Positions 9,931 through 19,073 are shown, counted from the first letter of the stretch. The stretch is DNA of 64,000 nt from Tubiluchus corallicola (GCA_030141605.1 JAQGDQ010002392.1:1-64000); one strand, 5' to 3'. Notes: a model not told the origin generated them from the sequence alone. A program made the numbers and translations.

Positions 9931-10208
9931 TGTTATTTCTTTTCATTTTTTAGCAAATACAAAAGTAGTGAGTTTTTATTGTTAAAAAAAATAAGGCAAT
10001 AATATATCTGACAATTATATGCAATATTACGTTAAATTAATGGTATAGACAGGCAATTGTTTTTTTCTTAGCATTGCCTATTACAATCTTCTTCTTTCTT
10101 CTACAAAACACACTAAGAAAAACACAAAAAACTACGGTTTATTAAGAGTTTGTAAGACAAGTCAAGTTGTATATTGTTACAAGCACAAATCAACTTTTAC
10201 CGTTTTAT

Positions 10209-12512
10209 TTATTTCCTTTCACCTATCTCTAAGATTAATTCTCCTCCGCCTGTTAGGTCTTTATGAGAAATAAAATACCCTTTATGTTCCTTACCATTCA
10301 AGATTATTTTTTGTATATATCCTTCTTCTTCTTGTTGGCTTTGTATAACTATTTCTTTTCCTTTGTAATAATCGTTATCCAGTTTAATTGTTACCTTTTT
10401 AAATATTGGAGTAGTAATAGCGTATTCATCACTTACAGGATTTTGAGGGTATATTCCCATCATTGCAAATACAAGCCACGCAGACATTGTGCCAGTGTCA
10501 TCATTTCCCGGAATACCTGCGGGACTATTCGTATAATGTTCACGAATTAGTTCTTTTACTTTTCTCTGTGTTCTCCAAGCCTCTCCTTCTACATAGTTAA
10601 ACATAAAAGGATAATTTATCACTGGTTCGTTGGCTGCATCATAATGTCCATTATCAAAAAACTTTTCTAAATCTTCAACAAACTTTTTTCCCCCTCCATT
10701 CAGTTTTATAAGCCCTTTTATATCGTGAGGCACCATATAAGCATATTGGTAAGCGCTGGTTTCTACATACCCCACACTATGTGTGAAATTAGCCCCTGCC
10801 ATAGGGTCAAAAGGTAGATACCAAGAACCATCCTTTCTGTTTTTGGGTCTAAACAAAGAATATTCTTCATCGTATAATTTTCTATAATTTTGAGATCTTT
10901 TAAGGAAATAGCTATAATCCTTTTTCTTGCCTAATAGTTTTGCCATTTGTGCTATACCATAATCTGCTATACAATATTCTTGTGTAGTAGAAACACTTCC
11001 CCATACTCCTATATCCTTTGCAGGTTCTGCTATATATCCTCTGTCTATATATTCTCTAAGTCCCGGACGTATAGGGGTTTTTTCCGAAGGAAATTCAAGT
11101 TTAGTATTCAATGGGAAAGAAGTTGGAGAATATCCTTCATAAACCAGAGCTCCTTTCAACATAGCTTCATAAGCCTTATTTACATCAAAATTGGTAATAC
11201 CTTTCAAATACGTATCAGCAATTACAATACTTGCAGGGTCTCCTACCATAGTAAATGTTTCTGTACTGTTCAGCTCCCACTTTGGTAGCCAGCCGTTTTC
11301 ATCATACATAGCTAGCATACTTTTTACCATATCTTCTTGTTGCTTAGGATACAATAAGGCAAACAACTGATGCAAGCATCTGTAAGTATCCCATAAAGAA
11401 AATACAGTATATCTATGTGGAGCATTTCCTACTTTGCCCGTTCCTATTTCATTATAGTCTCCATTGTGGTCGCTAAGAATGTTAGGGTGTATTAATGTGT
11501 GATACAATGCTGTGTAAAAAATAGTTTTGTCTTCTTCTGTTCCTCCCTCTACGAGTACTTTCGAAAGTTGTTCTTCCCAAGCATTTATGCAGGCAGCATA
11601 TACTTGATTAAAGTTTTTGCTTCCTACTTCTTTTTCAAGGTTTTCTTTGGCATTTTCTATACTTACATAAGAAACTCCCACTTTAAGCTCAACAGTTTCT
11701 CCTTCTTTTGTGTCATAAGACATATATACTCCTATACTATCTCCTGCTATGTGTTTTGTATAGTTTTCAAGCACCCTTACTTTTCCATTAGCGGGCATCC
11801 ACTGAGCTTCCACTCCCTCGTATTCAGGCGATTTTTTCCATACACCAAAATTGTCCATTGGTTTAGACAATTTTATGTAAAAATACACAGGATATACTGC
11901 TGTTGGGTTGTTATAGCAAAAAGCTCCTACCATCTTGTAGCCTTCTATTTCTGTCGGAGAAACTACTTGCACAGAAGCATCTTGCTCGTTGGTTAAGCCC
12001 AAACCTAAATTTAATAGCACGTTAGATTGTCCTTTGGGAAAGGTATATTTATGTACTGCTGCTCGCTGAGAAACTGTAACCTCTGTTTTTATGTTATATT
12101 TAGTCAATACATTACTATAATATCCTGCTTTGGCCACTTCGTCTGTGTATTGAGAGCCATAGCTTTTATGTGCTGTTTCCAGCTTGCCTGTTGTAGGCAT
12201 AAATATAATTGCTCCTAAGTCGGGACATCCTACTCCACTTAAATTTACTGTGGTAAAACCTGTAAAAAATGTGTTTTCTTTAAGGTAGGGCATTGACCAC
12301 CATTGGGCATCTTTATCTATTGCATTTAGCTCTCCTCCACCTGACACATTGAAAGGTGAGGCAGAGACCATACCACGCGGATAAACAGCTCCGGGATTAG
12401 TTGCTCCAAAATTAGATGTGCCAATAAAAGGATTTACATAGTCAGAAACCTTGCTTTGTGCATTAAGTCCTATAGAAATAGAACAAAAGCATATGATAAT
12501 ATATTTTCTCAT
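10209..12512 (-). CDS. GH92 alpha-mannosidase (copy 1)
   Basis: A 767-residue exo-alpha-mannosidase of glycoside hydrolase family 92, which needs calcium and removes alpha-mannose from N-glycans. The signal peptide is residues 1-18 (ending LNAQ), so it acts in the periplasm or on the cell surface. The family start YVNPFIGTSNFG and the late GNDDTGTMSAW motif with the catalytic aspartates are clear. In the other two GH92 proteins of the window the same motif reads GDEDQGQMGAW and GNEDCGQMSAW, so this copy has D for E and T for Q, which suggests a different linkage preference. It stands alone, divergent from the fucosidase gene. Confidence 0.93.
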   Translation of the reverse strand: MRKYIIICFCSISIGLNAQSKVSDYVNPFIGTSNFGATNPGAVYPRGMVSASPFNVSGGGELNAIDKDAQWWSMPYLKENTFFTGFTTVNLSGVGCPDLGAIIFMPTTGKLETAHKSYGSQYTDEVAKAGYYSNVLTKYNIKTEVTVSQRAAVHKYTFPKGQSNVLLNLGLGLTNEQDASVQVVSPTEIEGYKMVGAFCYNNPTAVYPVYFYIKLSKPMDNFGVWKKSPEYEGVEAQWMPANGKVRVLENYTKHIAGDSIGVYMSYDTKEGETVELKVGVSYVSIENAKENLEKEVGSKNFNQVYAACINAWEEQLSKVLVEGGTEEDKTIFYTALYHTLIHPNILSDHNGDYNEIGTGKVGNAPHRYTVFSLWDTYRCLHQLFALLYPKQQEDMVKSMLAMYDENGWLPKWELNSTETFTMVGDPASIVIADTYLKGITNFDVNKAYEAMLKGALVYEGYSPTSFPLNTKLEFPSEKTPIRPGLREYIDRGYIAEPAKDIGVWGSVSTTQEYCIADYGIAQMAKLLGKKKDYSYFLKRSQNYRKLYDEEYSLFRPKNRKDGSWYLPFDPMAGANFTHSVGYVETSAYQYAYMVPHDIKGLIKLNGGGKKFVEDLEKFFDNGHYDAANEPVINYPFMFNYVEGEAWRTQRKVKELIREHYTNSPAGIPGNDDTGTMSAWLVFAMMGIYPQNPVSDEYAITTPIFKKVTIKLDNDYYKGKEIVIQSQQEEEGYIQKIILNGKEHKGYFISHKDLTGGGELILEIGERK

Positions 12513-12537
12513 TGTTTGTTTTAAAATATTTATGTCG

Positions 12538-12569
12538 CAAAAATAATAGAATTAAGTCAGCTTCTACAA
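12538..12569 (-). promoter_or_regulatory. Promoter of GH92 copy 1
   Basis: Read on the minus strand: TTG (12569-12567), 21 bases, then TATTTTTG (12545-12538), matching TTTG-N19-21-TAnnTTTG. The box ends 26 bases before the start codon. Confidence 0.65.
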
Positions 12570-12955
12570 TAATATATTTATTTTACTATATATAAAATTT
12601 ATACTAAATGTATTTTTTAGAAATTTAGCTCATCATTTTTTCCACTACCCTAAGTTTATCTAACTATTGAGTTGTGTCTTATAGCTTCATTCTTTTTAGG
12701 TGCTTGGCTCTCTCAGTTCCAGAAAAGAGAAACTAATTAAATAAGCACAGTCCTTGCACTTTATATTTTTGGAACACTTCAAATTATCAGATTTGAATAC
12801 TAAGAATAATAAGCCATTTTCATTATGTTATTTAAATAGTGTTTAAACGATGTTTAACTAAATCACATAATTTTAAATTTGCAGAGGTAAAAAACCTTCA
12901 TCCCCCACAATAGCATTAACTATGACAATAGCATTATATTATTTTAGAAATAAAT

Positions 12956-12987
12956 TTTGTAATATCAATATGAAAGTATTACTTTTG
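12956..12987 (+). promoter_or_regulatory. Promoter of the GH29 gene
   Basis: TTTG (12956-12959), exactly 20 bases, then TACTTTTG (12980-12987): a full match to the Bacteroidota housekeeping promoter. It predicts a leader of roughly 90 bases before the ATG at 13085. Confidence 0.75.
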
Positions 12988-13084
12988 ATATATACAGAGA
13001 AAATAAAATTATGGTAATCTGATGTTTTTCATAACATATCATTTTGTCAAAATCATAGATTAATTTTAAAAAACAAGTAACAAT

Positions 13085-14431
13085 ATGAAAAGAATAGTTG
13101 TATTATTAGTTTTATGTTCTGTTTTTTCAATAAGTTTTTCGCAAAAGATAGAAGATGATAAACGTTTAGAGTGGTTTAAGGACGCAAAACTGGGTATTTT
13201 CATACATTGGGGGGTATATGCCGTAAATGGTATATCAGAGTCGTGGGGATTGTTCCATAAAAGAATATCTCACGAGGACTATATGAAACAAATGGAAGGA
13301 TTTTCAGCTTCTAACTACAAACCGCAGGAATGGGCTAAACTTTTTAAAAGCGTGGGAGCGTCTTATGCTGTTCTTACCTCGAAGCACCACGATGGTTTTG
13401 CTCTGTGGGACACCCAATGGAGCAACCTAAATAGTGTAAAAAGCGCAAAGGCTTCTAAGGACTTAATTGCTCCCTTTGTAGAAGCCATAAGAGGTGAAGG
13501 AATGAAAGTAGGGTTGTATTATTCGCTTTGCGATTGGTCGCACGTTGATTATCCTGTCGTTTTTGATAGACCTAATACAGAGGATTACTATCCATATAGA
13601 AAGAATTTGCAAGGGGTAGAACCTTGGGATAAATTTGTATACTTTTATAAAGGACAAATAGAAGAGTTGAGCAAAAGTTTTAAGCCCGATTTATTTTGGT
13701 TTGATGGCGATTGGGAACATTCGGCAGAAGAGTGGAGAGCCAAAGGCTTAAAAGATTCTCTTTTGGCGTGGAACTCTGATGCAATTGTCAATTCTCGACT
13801 TACGAAATATGGAGATTATCTTACCCCTGAACAAGGAGTGCCTATTGTGAGACCTGAAGGAGCTTGGGAATTCTGTATGACAATGAACGACCATTGGGGC
13901 TATTATCCCACAGATACAAATTATAAGCCTATTTCTCAAATCATACGGGTTTTTGTAGAAGTAATAGCTAATGGAGGTAACCTTTTGCTTAATATAGGAC
14001 CTAAGGAAGATGGCACGATAGATACACCTCAGCTGGAAAGGCTCAAGGCTTTAGGAGAGTGGATAAAGAAACACGAAGAGGCTGTATATTCTACGCAAGC
14101 TGGCTTGCCCGATGGGCATTTCTTTGGACCTACTCTGTTGTCCAAAGACAAAAAAACTTTGTATTTGGCTCTTTTCTATTCCCCCTCGCAATATATACAA
14201 CTGAAAGGTATGAGAAACAAACCTAAAAGAATTAGTATAGTAGGAAATGAAAAGGTCAATTTGGACTGGCAGGTTAGTGGCGGGGCTTCGTGGAACAACA
14301 TTCCCGGAATAATGAGAATAGATATTCCTCCTAAAAAAACATTAGATAAATACGTAACACTTGTGAAAATAGAATTGGAGGAAGAGATAGATTTGTATAG
14401 AGGGCACGGACAAGCAGTAGACTTAAACTAA
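13085..14431 (+). CDS. GH29 alpha-L-fucosidase
   Basis: A 448-residue exported alpha-L-fucosidase of glycoside hydrolase family 29. The signal peptide is about residues 1-20 (ending SFSQ). FIHWGVYAV and SKHHDGFALWDTQWSN form the sugar pocket, and the predicted nucleophile is D207 in LFWFDGDW. The C-terminal part (about 330-448) is the usual beta-sandwich. It would release terminal or core fucose from host glycans, complementing the mannosidases of the window. It has its own promoter and no co-directional partner close by. Confidence 0.93.
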   Translation: MKRIVVLLVLCSVFSISFSQKIEDDKRLEWFKDAKLGIFIHWGVYAVNGISESWGLFHKRISHEDYMKQMEGFSASNYKPQEWAKLFKSVGASYAVLTSKHHDGFALWDTQWSNLNSVKSAKASKDLIAPFVEAIRGEGMKVGLYYSLCDWSHVDYPVVFDRPNTEDYYPYRKNLQGVEPWDKFVYFYKGQIEELSKSFKPDLFWFDGDWEHSAEEWRAKGLKDSLLAWNSDAIVNSRLTKYGDYLTPEQGVPIVRPEGAWEFCMTMNDHWGYYPTDTNYKPISQIIRVFVEVIANGGNLLLNIGPKEDGTIDTPQLERLKALGEWIKKHEEAVYSTQAGLPDGHFFGPTLLSKDKKTLYLALFYSPSQYIQLKGMRNKPKRISIVGNEKVNLDWQVSGGASWNNIPGIMRIDIPPKKTLDKYVTLVKIELEEEIDLYRGHGQAVDLN

Positions 14432-14521
14432 GAAACAACGTTTTTGTTGAGCTATAAGACAATATCCCAGCCTGCAATTGGGGTTGTAGGAGGACAAAAG
14501 CAAGCTTTAAAAGCCTTTCAT

Positions 14522-14560
14522 ACTATACATTGCGTATATACATCTTATAAAAAAGACTTA
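14522..14560. repeat. Left imperfect direct repeat flanking the low-coding region
   Basis: A 39-base stretch containing ATCTTATAAAAAAGACTTA that closely matches 16128-16166 (which contains ATCTTATAAAAAACACTTA). The pair encloses the structured-element region. Confidence 0.45.
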
Positions 14561-14834
14561 TCAGTAGTATAGTAGAATATTATTTTTTCTTCTTCTATTT
14601 CTAAAAGAACTACGCCACTTCCGCAGGAAAACTTAAAAACCCCCTCGCAAATTAAGGTTGGGGTGTTAGTAGCCTTATTGTTTTTGGGATAGTGCAGTAC
14701 CGTTTTTTTTTATTAGATATTTCTTTTTTATTTTGAGAGGTTTTTTTGAAATGTAAAGATATTAAATTTAAAAAGATAAAATTTAAAGGTTTTAAAAAAA
14801 CACCGCATTACACGAAGAGCTAACCTAAAAAATT

Positions 14835-15118
14835 TTAAAGGGTAAAAATCAATAAAAAATCCCTTGTTGGTAGTGTGATTTTGTTTTTTCTTTCTTTTTG
14901 AAAAAGAATTAGTTTATGAATATCTTCTTCACTTAAAACACCTAAATTTTTAGCAAGTTTAAAAAATGCTTAGTTAAGTCTCCTTTGGGGTCATTCTCAA
15001 ACCTATCAAACTCTGCACAGAATTTTTTATATTTCTTGCGTGCTTTTTTGCTCAATTTCATTTTTAGATGAAATTGCATTTCATCTATTTTGTGGATAAT
15101 TGTTTGGTAGACTTTCAT
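14835..15118 (-). pseudogene. Frameshifted small ORF of unknown function
   Basis: Starting at the ATG complementary to 15116-15118, the reading frame runs MKVYQTIIHKIDEMQFHLKM and onward for 58 codons to a stop at 14942-14944. One extra T in the run at the codons for KHFLN would restore a second frame that reads KLAKNLGVLSEEDIHKLIL and stays open to 14835. The helical, lysine-rich product resembles nothing I can name. Either a small gene broken in a homopolymer or a sequencing slip. Confidence 0.4.
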
Positions 15119-15144
15119 TATGGCTTAGGGTTTTAGTTTCTTTT

Positions 15145-15351
15145 TTAGTTCCTTAATTTCTTTTTAACATTATATGTCGTAAATTTTCTTTTGAAGTCGT
15201 TATAATCTTTTACTCTATTGTAGTTAAAATTCCCAACAAGTTTATTGGCACACTTGGGAAATATTTTATTAGAAAAACCAAAGACGTAAAGTTTATCGCC
15301 TTCTATAACGAAGATAAAATTATTATTTACAAACCAACTATCATTAGGCAA
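15145..15351 (-). CDS. Hypothetical 68-residue protein
   Basis: A small ORF starting MPNDSWFVNNNFIFVIEG and ending in a basic tail. The FVIEGDKLYVFGFSN stretch has an alternating beta-like pattern. I do not recognise a family. It is the only open frame of any length in this region and may be a cassette-like remnant; no promoter or conserved neighbour supports expression. Confidence 0.3.
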   Translation of the reverse strand: MPNDSWFVNNNFIFVIEGDKLYVFGFSNKIFPKCANKLVGNFNYNRVKDYNDFKRKFTTYNVKKKLRN

Positions 15352-15407
15352 TAATGTAGTTAGTAATTAAATACATTTGTTTATTTTTAAGATTAAGCAT
15401 AGAAAAA

Positions 15408-15526
15408 CGGTATAAGTGTTACTTATCCGCCACTAAGGTATCGCTAAACACCATATTTCAAGATAAGCACAGCTTACACCGCTACTTATATATCATCCCT
15501 TGAAATATTTAGCGAAATTTTAGTGG
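15408..15526 (+). ncRNA. Interleaved inverted-repeat element, copy 1
   Basis: Four arms in the order A (15408-15426), B (15430-15462), A' (15463-15481), B' (15499-15526). A pairs with A' (CGGT, TAAG, CTTAT matched). B pairs with B' in three blocks: CCACTAA/TTAGTGG, TCGCTAAA/TTTAGCGA, TATTTCAAG/CTTGAAATA. The junction ACTTATCCG followed by TAAGGTA is shared with copies 3 and 4. An RNA is a guess; a DNA structure is equally possible. Confidence 0.5.
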
Positions 15527-15675
15527 CAGGGATTAATATTTTAATTTCCAAATATACTATATTATTTTAATAAAAAACCACACTACACAGAATAAAAAGT
15601 TATTCCTTTGGGCAAGGAGTGGCTAAATGAAAACCTTGCCAGTTTGTAGTGTGGTAGAATTAAGCATAAAAGATA

Positions 15676-15798
15676 ACGTATAACTGTTGCTTATCCGTCT
15701 TAGAGGCATTGGCATACCCGTATAACAACAAGATAAACACAGCATACGCCATACTTAACATCCTTGTTACACTTTTTCGCTTGTCAATGTTCTAAGAC
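15676..15798 (+). ncRNA. Interleaved inverted-repeat element, copy 2
   Basis: Arms A (15676-15694), B (15697-15729), A' (15733-15750), B' (15764-15798). B pairs with B' through GTCTTAGA/TCTAAGAC-type matches, CATTG/CAATG, and TAACAA/TTGTTA; A pairs with A' through CGTAT/ATACG and CTGT/ACAG. The arm sequences differ from copy 1 while the pairing is kept. It is preceded by ATTAAGCATA, also seen before copy 3. Confidence 0.5.
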
Positions 15799-15920
15799 AA
15801 GAATAATTTCAATATTTTAAGGTTCAAATGGATATAGAACTTTTCTTTATTACCAAAATAAATACCACGTATTTTTGCACGTAGTATACTTTGTAGTGTG
15901 GTAGTATTAAGCATAAAAAA

Positions 15921-16031
15921 ACGGTGTAAGTGCTACTTATCCGTTTCTAAGGTAGTGGTATACCCACATTCCAAATAAGCACAACATACACCGTATTATT
16001 CTTGGAATGTTTAAAATACCACTTTTAGAAA
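15921..16031 (+). ncRNA. Interleaved inverted-repeat element, copy 3
   Basis: Arms A (15921-15940, ACGGTGTAAGTGCTACTTAT), B (15944-15974), A' (15975-15994, ATAAGCACAACATACACCGT), B' (16002-16031). B/B' blocks are TTTCTAA/TTAGAAA, GTGGTA/TACCAC and CATTCCAA/TTGGAATG. This is the cleanest copy on the plus strand. Confidence 0.55.
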
Positions 16032-16127
16032 CCAGAATACTAAGACAATAACTTGTCTAGCTCAATATTTTAATTCCAAATATATAAAATTTTTCTTTAT
16101 TCCCAAAAAAAACCTACATAACTTTAC

Positions 16128-16166
16128 ACTATAACATTGTGCATATAATCTTATAAAAAACACTTA
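16128..16166. repeat. Right imperfect direct repeat flanking the low-coding region
   Basis: Mate of 14522-14560; see there. It lies just before the first upstream repeat of the pentapeptide array. Confidence 0.45.
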
Positions 16167-16187
16167 ATAAGCCTTTACTCTCTTATT

Positions 16188-16364
16188 CTATACTGCTTCA
16201 ACCACTCGTCATATTTAGCTCGTATAATAGCCGCCTCGTTGTGTCTATTATTAATGTTTAGTATTTTCTCTGACAAGCATAGTGTTAAAGACTCTGTAAG
16301 ATGTTTGTAGATTTTAGAAAAATTGTCTATTTTTATCTACTTCAAATCTTATCTTTAAAAAACA
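16188..16364 (+). repeat. Upstream repeat unit 1 of the pentapeptide array
   Basis: First of six related ~110-178-bp non-coding units, one before each paralogue. Shared landmarks are TACTGCTTCAACCACTCGTC, TATAATAGCCGCCTCGTTGT, CAAGCATAGTGTTA, CTGTAAGATG and the final ATCTTTAAAAAACAATG that ends in the gene's start codon. This unit is the most diverged full-length one. It presumably carries the promoter and leader. Confidence 0.75.
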
Positions 16365-17387
16365 ATGGACGAAAAAACTACTATAATCAAGTAAGAATTT
16401 GACAAAATAATTGATAAGGCAAGAAAAAACCCAGACAAAACCTCGCCCGACTATTATGTAGTTACTAAGCCGCTTAACTTTGAGAATTGTACTTTCAATT
16501 TCATATAGAGTTTGTGCCTTTTTGGAAAAAGATGTATATTTTGAGGCTGTATCTGAAGAATATGTAAGTTTTGAACGTGAAAGGCTTGAAAAAAGTGTTT
16601 ACTTTTCCAAACCTATCTACTCCCAAAAAATTAACTATTTTTAAAAAGCTGACTGATTTTCGCTTGACTACTTTTACAGAGAAGGCTAATTTTAGCTTGG
16701 TTGCTTTTGAAGGGCTGGCTAACTTTCACTTGGCTATTTTTACAGGAGAGGCTGATTTTAGGGCGGTAAATGATAAAACAAAAAAGAAAAAAGGCGAATT
16801 GTCTTTTCAAAATACCAGTTTTATGAGTGCAGTAAGTTTTGCTGGTGTTTTTTTAGAAAAACTTACATTTCAATCAGTGTTGTTCTACAAGCAAGTAAGC
16901 TTTTCCCCTGCCTCGTCTCTAAAAGAAAACATTACTCATCCCAACCGTGAGCTTTTTAGAGTAGCCAAGCACGAAAAACTAAAAATTAACGATAAGGTGG
17001 AAGCATTGGAGTATCACGCTTCGGAAATGAAGCAATATATAAAAGAGCTCTGGAAAGCTAAAAATATCATAAACTTCCTCTGCTATATCTTAATATGTTA
17101 TCCAACAATCACGGTTTAAGTTGGGGGCAGAGTGTACTTTTTCTTTGGGGGTAGGTTTTATTTTCTTTCTTTGTTATATTCATTCAATAGGCATTTCATT
17201 AAAGGGACAAGAAGTATAAAAAGTTTTTGGCTATTACTGGGAGTTCTTACTTCCTATTCATTCTATCGACTTTATAAAAACTGATATTTCAGGTTGTAGT
17301 AAGTTTATAAGTTTTGCAGGTCGTATCTTCATAACTTACGGTATCTATCAAACTGTTGCTGCATTTAGAAAATATGGGAAAAACTAA
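16365..17387 (+). pseudogene. Pentapeptide-repeat membrane protein, paralogue 1 (broken)
   Basis: Begins MDEKTTIIK like its paralogues, but codon 10 is TAA where the others have CAA or CAG. A second stop (TAG) follows FNFI near 16507, and the frame then changes; the longest surviving stretch is 16571-17119. The repeat domain is short, the conserved block from the FFQNTSFM-type segment to VEALEYHA is present, and the tail reaches the common end GIYQTVAAFRKYGKN at 17387 only through further frame changes. Stops and frameshifts at several places make this a decayed gene rather than a sequencing slip. Confidence 0.8.
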
Positions 17388-17496
17388 CTATACTTCTTCA
17401 TCCACTCTTCGTATAAATTTAAAGTCTCTGTAAGATGTTTGTAGATTTTAAAAAATTGTCTATCTTAACTGCCTTAAATCTTATCTTAAAAAAACA
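17388..17496 (+). repeat. Upstream repeat unit 2 (shortened)
   Basis: Lacks the TATAATAGCCGCC middle of the other units; starts CTATACTTCTTCATCCACTC and ends AAAAAAACAATG. Confidence 0.65.
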
Positions 17497-18867
17497 ATGG
17501 ACGAAAAAACTACTATAACCAAGCAAAAATTTGACAAAAAAATTGATAATGCAAGAAAAAGCCAAGACAAAAACTCACCCAACTATTATGTAATTATTAA
17601 GCTGCTTAACTTTAAGAATTGTACTTTCAATTTCGATATAGAGTTCTTTGGCTATACCTTTGAAAAAGAGATAAATTTTAAGGGTGCAAAGTTTGAAGAA
17701 AAAGCTGACTTTGTCTATGCAAAGTTTGAAGGAAAAGCTAACTTTTACAATGCAAAATTTGAAGGAAAGGCTGACTTTAACAATGCTAAGTTTGAAGGAG
17801 TGGCTGGCTTTTTCAATGCTAAGTTTGAAGGAGTGGCTAACTTTTTCAATGCTAAGTTTGAAGGAGTGGCTGGCTTTGTCGATGCAAAGTTTGAAGGAAG
17901 GACTGACTTTGTCTATGCAAAGTTTGAAGAAAAGGCTTACTTTAACAATACTAAGTTTGAAGAAAGGATTAAATTTAACAATGCTAAGTTTGGAAAAAAG
18001 GCTAATTTTAACAAAGCAAGGTTTGGAGGAGAGGCTTATTTTAATGCTGCTAAGTTTGAAGGAGAGGCTATCTTTGTCGATGCAAAGCTTGAAAAAGTGG
18101 CTGGCTTTGTTGATGCAAAGTTTGAAGGAAGGGCTGACTTTATAGGGACTACTTTTACAGGACAGGCTGACTTTAATGATGCAAAATTTGGAAAAGAGGC
18201 TATCTTTGTCGATGCAAAGTTTGAAGGAGAGGCTATCTTCGTCGATGCAAAGTTTGAAGGAAAGGCTGACTTTATCAAAGCAAGTTTTAAAGGAGAGATT
18301 TACTTTAACACTACAATTTTTGAAAGAATGACTTACTTTAACTCGGCTAAGTTTGAAGCAAAGGCTAACTTTCTCACTGTTAGCTTTAAAGAAATAGCAA
18401 TATTTACAGGTGTTAATAGCAATAAGGAAGATAAAAAAATCAAAGGAGAAAAAAAAGGTGAGTTATTTTTTCAAAATACCAACTTTATGGGTGCAGTAAG
18501 TTTTGCTGATGTTTTTTTAGAAAAACTTACATTTCAGTCAGTGTTGTTCTACAAGCAAGTAAGCTTTCCCCCTGCCTCATCTCTAAAAGAAAACATTACT
18601 TATCCCAACCGTGAGTTTTTTAGGGTAGCCAAACACGAAAAACTAAAAATTAACGATAAGGTGGAAGCATTGGAATATCAAGCTTTAGAGATGAAGCAAT
18701 ATACAAAAGAACTTTGGAAAGCTAAGAAATATTACAAATTTCTTCTGCCTTGCTTCAACTGGACATCTAACAATCACGGTTTGTGTTGGTGGCGGGGTGT
18801 ACTTTTTACTTTGATGGGAGCTTTGTTATTTTTTATGCTTTATAATTTAATTATCCTCTTCATTTAA
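17497..18867 (+). CDS. Pentapeptide-repeat membrane protein, paralogue 2 (C-terminus altered)
   Basis: 456 residues. The N-terminal block (1-70) starts MDEKTTITKQKFDKKIDNAR. It is followed by about 25 copies of a ten-residue double repeat of the form AKFEGxAxFx (about 65-300), typical of Pentapeptide_3 proteins and predicted to form a quadrilateral beta-helix. A conserved bridge (about 320-410, with SFADVFLEKLTFQSVLF and KHEKLKINDKVEALEY) precedes a C-terminal membrane segment. It stops at LYNLIILFI, while the next 200 bases encode the rest of the family tail in another frame, so the gene is either truncated or frameshifted. The cellular role is unknown. Confidence 0.8.
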   Translation: MDEKTTITKQKFDKKIDNARKSQDKNSPNYYVIIKLLNFKNCTFNFDIEFFGYTFEKEINFKGAKFEEKADFVYAKFEGKANFYNAKFEGKADFNNAKFEGVAGFFNAKFEGVANFFNAKFEGVAGFVDAKFEGRTDFVYAKFEEKAYFNNTKFEERIKFNNAKFGKKANFNKARFGGEAYFNAAKFEGEAIFVDAKLEKVAGFVDAKFEGRADFIGTTFTGQADFNDAKFGKEAIFVDAKFEGEAIFVDAKFEGKADFIKASFKGEIYFNTTIFERMTYFNSAKFEAKANFLTVSFKEIAIFTGVNSNKEDKKIKGEKKGELFFQNTNFMGAVSFADVFLEKLTFQSVLFYKQVSFPPASSLKENITYPNREFFRVAKHEKLKINDKVEALEYQALEMKQYTKELWKAKKYYKFLLPCFNWTSNNHGLCWWRGVLFTLMGALLFFMLYNLIILFI

Positions 18868-19073
18868 ATTGGTGTTTCGAAGGACAATGTATAAGTAATA
18901 CTATCAAAAACTATTTTGAGTTTCTCAATCCGTTCCGTAAAATAGACATATGGGGACAAAATGCAGATGATATTAATATTGCTTCCTATATATCTGATTT
19001 CTTAGGTCGTATTTCCATAGCTTACGGTATCTATCAAACTATTGCTGCATTCAGAAAATACGGGAAAAACTAA
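18868..19073 (+). pseudogene. Out-of-frame tail of paralogue 2
   Basis: From 18867 another frame reads NWCFEGQCISNTIKNYF and on to FLGRISIAYGIYQTIAAFRK, ending at the common stop 19071-19073. It matches the last 25 residues of the other paralogues, but the preceding loop is different. It would join paralogue 2 by a one-base shift before 18867. Confidence 0.7.

Larger units (their letters stand above)
12513..13084. other. Divergent intergenic region between GH92 and GH29
   Basis: 572 bases with no supported gene. It carries one full Bacteroidota promoter for each flanking gene (12538-12569 on the minus strand and 12956-12987 on the plus strand). The AT-rich middle (12600-12950) shows no repeat, RNA gene or binding-site pattern that I can support. 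Confidence 0.7.
14432..16187. other. Long region of low coding capacity with repeats and decayed ORFs
   Basis: About 1.75 kb between the fucosidase gene and the pentapeptide array. It holds a frameshifted small ORF, a 68-codon ORF, three copies of an interleaved inverted-repeat element, several extra hairpins (for example the 11-bp arms 15577-15587/15645-15655 enclosing GGCAAGG/CCTTGCC at 15611-15617/15634-15640), and flanking imperfect direct repeats. No recombinase or other recognisable gene is left. It looks like a remnant of accessory DNA. Confidence 0.6.

Noticed and set aside
10263-12218. Plus-strand ORFs opposite the GH92 gene
   Set aside because: Antisense shadows of a clear glycosidase gene with no recognisable product.
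15408-16031. Integron attC sites as explanation of the structured elements
   Set aside because: attC sites fold into one hairpin with GTTRRRY/RYYYAAC ends; here two inverted repeats interleave, no consistent core triplets are seen and no integron integrase is present.
15408-16031. A second CRISPR array
   Set aside because: Copies are ~245-270 bases apart, diverged and internally palindromic, unlike direct repeats with short spacers.
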